Source: BMS3Bbin07 sp036244995 (GTDB lineage Bacteria > Nitrospirota > Thermodesulfovibrionia > Thermodesulfovibrionales > JdFR-85). Taken from it: a stretch of 10,155 nucleotides of DNA. Shown piece by piece: positions 6,002-10,155 of the stretch. Position 1 is the first letter of the stretch. Every line of letters begins with the position of its first letter. The notes beneath the pieces were generated by a model. The model saw nothing but the letters and a program-made list of their open reading frames with translations. It did not search any database and was not told the DNA's origin. The stretch covers positions 1 through 10,155 of the forward strand of contig BTTF01000073.1 in assembly GCA_036244995.1 (NCBI GenBank), written 5' to 3'. Made by a program: the position numbers and the translations under genes.

Positions 6002-6708
6002 AAGGTTTTATAAAAATAATTCTCTACATCTCGTTGTTTATCTTCCTGGCCATTACGAGCAGTTATCTTACCTTTTGGGTGATGGGTTCCAAAAAGACCG
6101 TTACAGTCCCTGACCTCAGGGGTCAGAGCCTTGTTGAGGCAAATAAGGAACTCCTGTCAAAGAGACTTTATCTGAAGATAGGGGGGGAAGACTTCAGTAC
6201 GGAAGTGCCGACCGGATATATCATCAGGCAGGAAATTCCCCCGGATAACAAGATAAAGGAAGGGCGTACCATACGGGTAATAATCAGTAAGGGGCCACGG
6301 ATATACTATATGCCGTCATTTGTCGGGCTCAACCTGGACGAGGCAAGAGAACTTGCAATAAAAAAGAGTATAAAGATCAGAAAGATTATCAAGGTTCACT
6401 CTGATAGTTTTGAAAAGGGCACAGTGATTGCACAGAGACCTGCCCCTGAGGAGAAGGGTTCAGATAATATTACCTTTCTCCTGAGTAAAGGACCTTTTCC
6501 GACACTTTATTCGTGCCCTGATTTTACGAAGATGTCTCTTGATGAGGCGAAGGCCCTGTCAGACCGGCTGGGGATAGATATTGAATTGATCGATTACGGC
6601 AGTGTCATAGCAGAGCAGACACCTCCCCCGGGAAGTATTATAAGGAAAGGAGAGTCCGTTAAATTAAAATTAAAGTACGAGGAGGAACAGGAGATCAGAT
6701 GGTTATGA
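5998..6708 (+). CDS. Membrane-anchored protein with three PASTA repeats
   Basis: The 236 residues begin with a lysine-flanked hydrophobic segment (about 5-28), a single signal anchor that would leave the C-terminus outside the cytoplasmic membrane. Three PASTA repeats follow at about 33-99, 101-165 and 167-226. They carry the repeated pattern of VPDLRGQSL / MPSFVGLNL / CPDFTKMSL, a helix with DEA, then a PP-containing turn (QEIPPDNKIKEG, QRPAPEEKG, QTPPPGSIIRKG). PASTA domains bind muropeptides or scaffold cell-wall synthesis proteins in Ser/Thr kinases and PBPs. Here there is no kinase or transpeptidase domain, so the role is unknown; a periplasmic peptidoglycan-binding or scaffolding protein is the best guess. 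It overlaps rsmB by 4 nt (AAAAGGA only 2 nt from the ATG) and rpe by 10 nt, so all three are probably translated in a coupled way. Confidence 0.9.
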   Translation: MKGFIKIILYISLFIFLAITSSYLTFWVMGSKKTVTVPDLRGQSLVEANKELLSKRLYLKIGGEDFSTEVPTGYIIRQEIPPDNKIKEGRTIRVIISKGPRIYYMPSFVGLNLDEARELAIKKSIKIRKIIKVHSDSFEKGTVIAQRPAPEEKGSDNITFLLSKGPFPTLYSCPDFTKMSLDEAKALSDRLGIDIELIDYGSVIAEQTPPPGSIIRKGESVKLKLKYEEEQEIRWL

Positions 6709-7355
6709 TTGCACCGTCCATACTTTCGGCTGATTTTACCAGGCTTGGCGAAGAGATAAGGAAGGCAGACGAAGCCGGAGCTGATATGATTCACATTGAT
6801 GTAATGGATGGCCACTTTGTTCCGAATATCTCCGTAGGCCAGGAAGTGGTGAGAGGGCTCAGGAAGGCCACAGGTCTGCCCTTTGATGTTCACCTTATGA
6901 TAGAAGACCCTGACAGGTATCTCTCTGACTTTGTTAATGCCGGGGCTGATATAATTACAGTGCATCTGGAGGCCACCTCCCATCTGCACAGAACAGTTCA
7001 GTGGATAAAGGAAAGCGGTAAAAAAGCAGGGGTTTCAATCAATCCGGCCACCCCGGTGTGGAGCCTTGAAAGCATACTTTCAGAGGTTGACCTCGTGCTT
7101 GTAATGTCGGTCAACCCGGGTTTTGGCGGGCAGAGCTTTATTCCACAGAGTCTTGACAAGATCAAGACGCTGAAGAGGATTGTCCGGGAGAGGGGGCTTG
7201 AGATCCTTATTGAGGTGGATGGGGGTGTCAAGATAGATAATGCGCGAGAGATTGCTGATGCAGGTGCAGATATACTGGTTATGGGGTCGGCTTTCTTTAA
7301 CTCAGAGGATTATTCTGAAGTTGTCAGGAGATTCAGGGTGGAGAATGGGGCCTGA
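6699..7355 (+). CDS. rpe: Ribulose-phosphate 3-epimerase
   Basis: Rpe interconverts ribulose-5-phosphate and xylulose-5-phosphate in the pentose phosphate pathway. It is a complete TIM barrel of 218 residues. APSILSADF (5-13) has the substrate Ser. HIDVMDGHFVPN (32-43) supplies metal ligands His32 and Asp34. DVHLM (63-67) carries His65. MSVNPGFGGQSF (136-147) is the phosphate and loop region. VDGGV (173-177) carries the catalytic acid Asp174. MGSAFF (195-200) closes the phosphate site. ATG at 6699 is preferred over ATG at 6705 because AGGAG lies 5 nt upstream. It overlaps the PASTA gene by 10 nt. Its product feeds both ribose-5-phosphate for Prs and, through transketolase, erythrose-4-phosphate for the AroE pathway, so the cluster has a metabolic logic. 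Confidence 0.97.
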   Translation: MVMIAPSILSADFTRLGEEIRKADEAGADMIHIDVMDGHFVPNISVGQEVVRGLRKATGLPFDVHLMIEDPDRYLSDFVNAGADIITVHLEATSHLHRTVQWIKESGKKAGVSINPATPVWSLESILSEVDLVLVMSVNPGFGGQSFIPQSLDKIKTLKRIVRERGLEILIEVDGGVKIDNAREIADAGADILVMGSAFFNSEDYSEVVRRFRVENGA

Positions 7356-7406
7356 TATTGTCGTTTCAGACTCCCGGGTGCATTATATCTACAGAGGGCT
7401 TGCCTG

Positions 7407-8693
7407 ATGTCAAGAGCTTTAAGTGGAAATATAGTTGGAACTGCGAGGCCTGACAGTCCTGCCGACAGGGCCGGCATCAGGCCTGGTGATATGTTGCTGA
7501 CCGTTAACAGAAAGAGAATCCACGACTCAATTGATCTTGTTTTTTATACTGATAGCCTGGATTTGAATATCTCGGTAAAGAGAAAGGACAGGATTATACG
7601 GACCAGGATAAGCAGGGAGGAAGGAGAGAACCTTGGTATAGAGCTTCGTCCGTTTCGCATAAAGACCTGCAGGAACCGGTGCATTTTCTGCTTTGTGAGT
7701 CAGTTGCCAAAGGGGTTGAGGCGGAGCCTTTACATCAAGGACGAGGATTTCAGGATGTCTTTTCTCTACGGTAGCTACATTACCCTGTCCAACTTAACCC
7801 CCGCAGAGAAGAAGAGGATTATTGAACAGAGATTAAGCCCCCTTTACATCTCGGTCCATTCCACAGACAGGGAGACAAGAAACACCCTTCTTGGTAACAA
7901 TAATGCTGTGGATATAATGAAGGAACTGAAATGGCTTGCAAAGAACAGAATACGTATTCATGTGCAGATTGTCCTCTGTCCGGGATACAATGATGGGGAT
8001 AGACTCATGAGTACCATAAATGACCTGCATAAATTCTATCCATATGTCTCATCTATTGCAGTCGTGCCTGTTGGTCTGACGAGGCACAGGAAGACTCCCC
8101 TGAAGCCGGTGGGGAAAGACGAAGCCCTTGAAACCGTTTCTATAATATCGGATTTCCAGAAGAGGTTTATGAAAAAGCACGGTAATGCCCTGGTATATGG
8201 CTCTGATGAACTTTATATCCGGGCGGAAAAGAAGTTTCCTTCCCTTAAGTATTATGGTGAATTTCCACAGATTGAAAATGGTGTTGGTATGGTTGCTCTT
8301 TTTCTTCATAAGGCTGCAAGGATTAAATCCCTTAAAAGGCCCTCCGGACAGAGATTCCTGACCGTAACCGGGGTGTCCTTTTATCCATTCCTTAGCAGAT
8401 TTGTTGAGCGCCTGAACAACCAGGTCTGTATAGATGTTATCCCTGTAGAGAACAGGTTTTTTGGTGAAACGGTGACAGTAGCAGGGCTGCTTACGGGAAG
8501 GGATATCATACAGAGTGTTGCTGATAGATCCTCTGATTATGATGTTCTGCTTCTCCCTGACGTTATATTCAGGGACGGGCAGGATGTCCTTCTCGACGAT
8601 ATAACAGTGGAAGAACTGGAACGTATATTGAGGATCAAGGTGAAAGTGGTTGATCCGACCCCCCGGGGATTAACAAACGCACTGGAGGAATAA
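7407..8693 (+). CDS. DUF512 protein: PDZ domain plus radical-SAM-like [4Fe-4S] domain
   Basis: The 428 residues contain an N-terminal PDZ-like domain (about 8-70, with SPADRAGIRPGDMLLTVN). A radical-SAM-like cluster motif CRNRCIFC follows (Cys88, Cys92, Cys95, CX3CX2C). The conserved block FVSQLPKGLRRSLYIKDEDF then leads into the TIM-barrel-like centre (YISVHSTD, QIVLCPGYNDG, VPVGLTRHR). A C-terminal DUF512 region follows (about 220-420, with VYGSDELY, FPQIENGVG and GLLTGRD). This layout matches a conserved family also known from cyanobacteria and Firmicutes as a putative Fe-S oxidoreductase. Its substrate is unknown. The 51-nt gap after rpe holds AGAGGG 8 nt before the ATG and only a weak promoter-like pair (TTGTCG and TTATAT, 19 bp apart). 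Two codons separate it from aroE. It should be cytoplasmic, as it lacks a signal peptide. Confidence 0.92.
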   Translation: MSRALSGNIVGTARPDSPADRAGIRPGDMLLTVNRKRIHDSIDLVFYTDSLDLNISVKRKDRIIRTRISREEGENLGIELRPFRIKTCRNRCIFCFVSQLPKGLRRSLYIKDEDFRMSFLYGSYITLSNLTPAEKKRIIEQRLSPLYISVHSTDRETRNTLLGNNNAVDIMKELKWLAKNRIRIHVQIVLCPGYNDGDRLMSTINDLHKFYPYVSSIAVVPVGLTRHRKTPLKPVGKDEALETVSIISDFQKRFMKKHGNALVYGSDELYIRAEKKFPSLKYYGEFPQIENGVGMVALFLHKAARIKSLKRPSGQRFLTVTGVSFYPFLSRFVERLNNQVCIDVIPVENRFFGETVTVAGLLTGRDIIQSVADRSSDYDVLLLPDVIFRDGQDVLLDDITVEELERILRIKVKVVDPTPRGLTNALEE

Positions 8694-8698
8694 AAAAT

Positions 8699-9532
8699 AT
8701 GTCTATTAATGCCGGAACAAAAATAACAGGTCTTATCGGTTATCCTGTAGAGCATAGCCTGTCGCCCGACATGCACAATGCTGCCTTTGAGCATCTTGGC
8801 CTGAATTACTGCTATATTGCCATGCCTGTTAACCCGGGGGGCCTTCCGGATGCCGTTAAGGGCATAAGGGCGCTAAACTTCCATGGCTGCAATGTTACCG
8901 TGCCGTATAAACAGGATGTAATTCCACTCCTGGATGAGATTGATGATGAGGCAGGGTTTATTGGCGCCGTAAATACCATAAGGAATGACAGTGGTCTGTT
9001 GAAGGGATTTAATACAGACGGCAGGGGGTTTATGGAGTCATTGAAAGAGGCAGGCGTTGACCCCTCTGAAAAGGATATATTCATCATAGGCGCCGGAGGG
9101 GCAGCAAGGGCTATAGGTTATTATCTTGCTCAGAGGGCATTGAGACTCTATATCTTTGATGTTGATTCCGGTAAGAGCCTGCCGCTTGTGAGAGATCTTA
9201 AGAAGTTGAACAGAGAGGTTTTTGTTGCAGAGGACAGGGATAGTATCCGCTCCTCCGACATTATTATTAATGCTACTCCCCTTGGTCTGAAAAAGGCGGA
9301 TCCTCTTCCGCTGCAGCTGGACATCCTCCAGAGAGAACAGGTTGTTTGTGACCTGATTTACTGGAATACCCCACTCATAACGGGTGCAGGAGAGAAGGGG
9401 TGCAAGACTGTTAACGGCCTTGGAATGTTACTCTGGCAGGGGGTGTTTGCCTTTCAGATATGGACAGGTGTTCTCCCTCCCGTTGACTTGATGAGAGAGA
9501 TTTTAGTCAGGGGAATGGAAGGCCGGAAGTAA
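8699..9532 (+). CDS. aroE: Shikimate dehydrogenase
   Basis: AroE reduces 3-dehydroshikimate to shikimate, step four of chorismate synthesis. It is a complete 277-residue enzyme. GYPVEHSLSPDMHN (14-27) carries the shikimate-binding Ser20 and Ser22. NVTVPYK (65-71) has catalytic Lys71. AVNTI (90-94) and NTDGRGF (105-111) carry Asn92 and catalytic Asp107. GAGGAARAIG (131-140) is the dinucleotide loop. NATPLGL lies at 191-197 and NGLGMLLWQG at 239-248. At the end of the second nucleotide-binding strand it reads YIFDVDSGKS (151-160), not the NRT...R/K motif that binds the NADP 2'-phosphate, so NAD preference is possible. GGAGG at 8684-8688, inside the DUF512 gene end, lies 10 nt before the ATG. 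It is the last gene of the cluster, followed at once by a terminator. Confidence 0.96.
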   Translation: MSINAGTKITGLIGYPVEHSLSPDMHNAAFEHLGLNYCYIAMPVNPGGLPDAVKGIRALNFHGCNVTVPYKQDVIPLLDEIDDEAGFIGAVNTIRNDSGLLKGFNTDGRGFMESLKEAGVDPSEKDIFIIGAGGAARAIGYYLAQRALRLYIFDVDSGKSLPLVRDLKKLNREVFVAEDRDSIRSSDIIINATPLGLKKADPLPLQLDILQREQVVCDLIYWNTPLITGAGEKGCKTVNGLGMLLWQGVFAFQIWTGVLPPVDLMREILVRGMEGRK

Positions 9533-9534
9533 TA

Positions 9535-9556
9535 CCCCGCCGTTTTAGCGGCGGGG
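9535..9556. terminator. GC-rich hairpin between convergent aroE and DUF2155 genes
   Basis: CCCCGCCG (9535-9542) pairs perfectly with CGGCGGGG (9549-9556) across a TTTTAG loop, starting 2 nt after the aroE stop. On the plus strand a loose T-rich stretch (GTTATTTT, 9563-9570) follows after 6 nt, so it is not a textbook intrinsic terminator. It lies between convergent genes and probably serves both directions, or acts as a 3'-end stabilising hairpin. Confidence 0.7.
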
Positions 9557-9575
9557 AGCGCTGTTATTTTCCGGA

Positions 9576-10073
9576 TTACTTTTTTGCCGGTATGGCTTCA
9601 ATAAGAGTCAGACTGTACTTTTCGTGTTGAAAAGGATGAATTGTGGGGAACTTTGAATAGAGCCAGCTGTTAAATATCTCTTTTCCTCCCTCATAAACTG
9701 TTACATGGACTGCCGGATTCTTGAGTTCTCCCGAAGCCGAGGTTATGCTCAGTCCATCCATTCTGAAATCAGGCAGGAAATCTCCAACTTTAATCTTCAT
9801 ATTCGAGTTTGGAATTGTGTACTCAGAGCCAAGCTTTATAGTGACCACCTGTTTTTTGTTTGAAGTCTTGTCGAGTATCTCTATTTTAACGGCTTTCCAT
9901 TTGCCCTGAACAAAATCCGGGACAACAATCCTCGTTTCCCCTTTGGGCATCATTGATTCATGAGCCGGTGCAGGCGCCGGTGCCTGTTGTACAGGTGCTT
10001 CCTTTTTTTTACATGCCCCAAAAGATAACAGTAACCCAATTCCTGCAGCTATAGCAATTAACCTGATTTTCAT
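9576..10073 (-). CDS. DUF2155-type lipoprotein
   Basis: The 165 residues begin with MKIRL and a hydrophobic segment ending SFGAC, with Cys21 as the probable lipidated residue; the -3 position is Phe instead of the usual Leu. A flexible Lys/Pro/Ala linker (22-45) follows. The folded part (about 46-160) contains VPDFVQGKWKAVKI, the LPDFRM turn (100-105), ITSASGELKNPAVHV (110-124) and the C-terminal SWLYSKFPTIHPFQHEKYSL (136-155). These match my memory of DUF2155 proteins, whose function is unknown. The absence of Asp at +2 (Lys22) suggests sorting to the outer membrane if a Lol system is present. ATG has AGGAGG at 10083-10078, 4 nt upstream. The gene is convergent with aroE and has its own promoter, so it is not part of that operon. 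Confidence 0.8.
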   Translation of the reverse strand: MKIRLIAIAAGIGLLLSFGACKKKEAPVQQAPAPAPAHESMMPKGETRIVVPDFVQGKWKAVKIEILDKTSNKKQVVTIKLGSEYTIPNSNMKIKVGDFLPDFRMDGLSITSASGELKNPAVHVTVYEGGKEIFNSWLYSKFPTIHPFQHEKYSLTLIEAIPAKK

Positions 10074-10112
10074 GTCTCCTCCTCTTGAGATTAGATGTTA
10101 AATTAGAGTCAG

Positions 10113-10142
10113 ATTTTAGCACTTTATTTAAAAATTTATCAA
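10113..10142 (-). promoter_or_regulatory. Predicted sigma70-type promoter of the DUF2155 lipoprotein gene
   Basis: On the minus strand TTGATA (10142-10137) and TAAAAT (10118-10113) each match five of six consensus bases with an 18-bp spacer. Transcription would start near 10106, about 33 nt before the ATG. The surrounding AT-rich sequence fits a promoter. Confidence 0.55.
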
Positions 10143-10155
10143 TCTTGAATCACAA

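Noticed and set aside
9535..9556. Mobile-element end (IS200/IS605-type hairpin)
   Set aside because: The GC-rich hairpin resembles such ends superficially, but there is no transposase, no second copy in the window and its place just after the aroE stop fits a terminator.

Overview
The window is a stretch of bacterial housekeeping chromosome with about ten protein genes, short intergenic gaps and no sign of phage, insertion sequences, CRISPR or plasmid genes. GC content is moderate and AGG/AGA arginine codons are common. The gene set (a citramalate-type 2-isopropylmalate-synthase paralog, a long TL5/CTC-type L25, a kinase-less PASTA protein between rsmB and rpe, and a PDZ/radical-SAM DUF512 protein) suggests an anaerobic or microaerophilic Gram-negative-type lineage such as Nitrospirota or a deltaproteobacterium-like relative. 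That placement is inferred from gene content and order, not proven.

Layout. Positions 1-2222 on the minus strand hold cimA followed by scpA, which runs off the left edge. A 197-bp divergent control region (2223-2419) separates them from a long plus-strand cluster: prs (PRPP synthase), rplY (L25), pth (peptidyl-tRNA hydrolase), rsmB (16S rRNA m5C methyltransferase), a membrane-anchored protein with three PASTA repeats, rpe (ribulose-phosphate epimerase), a DUF512 PDZ/radical-SAM protein and aroE (shikimate dehydrogenase). Several junctions overlap or are under 10 nt, so this looks like one operon. It ends in a strong GC-rich hairpin at 9535-9556. A convergent minus-strand gene (9576-10073) encodes a DUF2155 lipoprotein with its own recognisable promoter.

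How the genes fit together. prs and rpe serve pentose phosphate/PRPP supply, and aroE serves chorismate synthesis, which draws on the same pentose-phosphate pool through erythrose-4-phosphate. rplY, pth and rsmB serve the ribosome and translation. cimA points to isoleucine synthesis by the pyruvate/citramalate route. The PASTA protein, the DUF512 protein and the DUF2155 lipoprotein are the parts without an established role.

I found no convincing new multi-gene system. The most striking unexplained structure is a perfect 19-bp inverted repeat with an 11-nt loop inside the pth coding region (4228-4276). Secondary points are an AroE whose cofactor loop looks NAD-type rather than NADP-type, a three-copy GAGTT/AACTC arrangement overlapping the predicted prs promoter, and a possible internal promoter plus alternative hairpins ahead of rplY.
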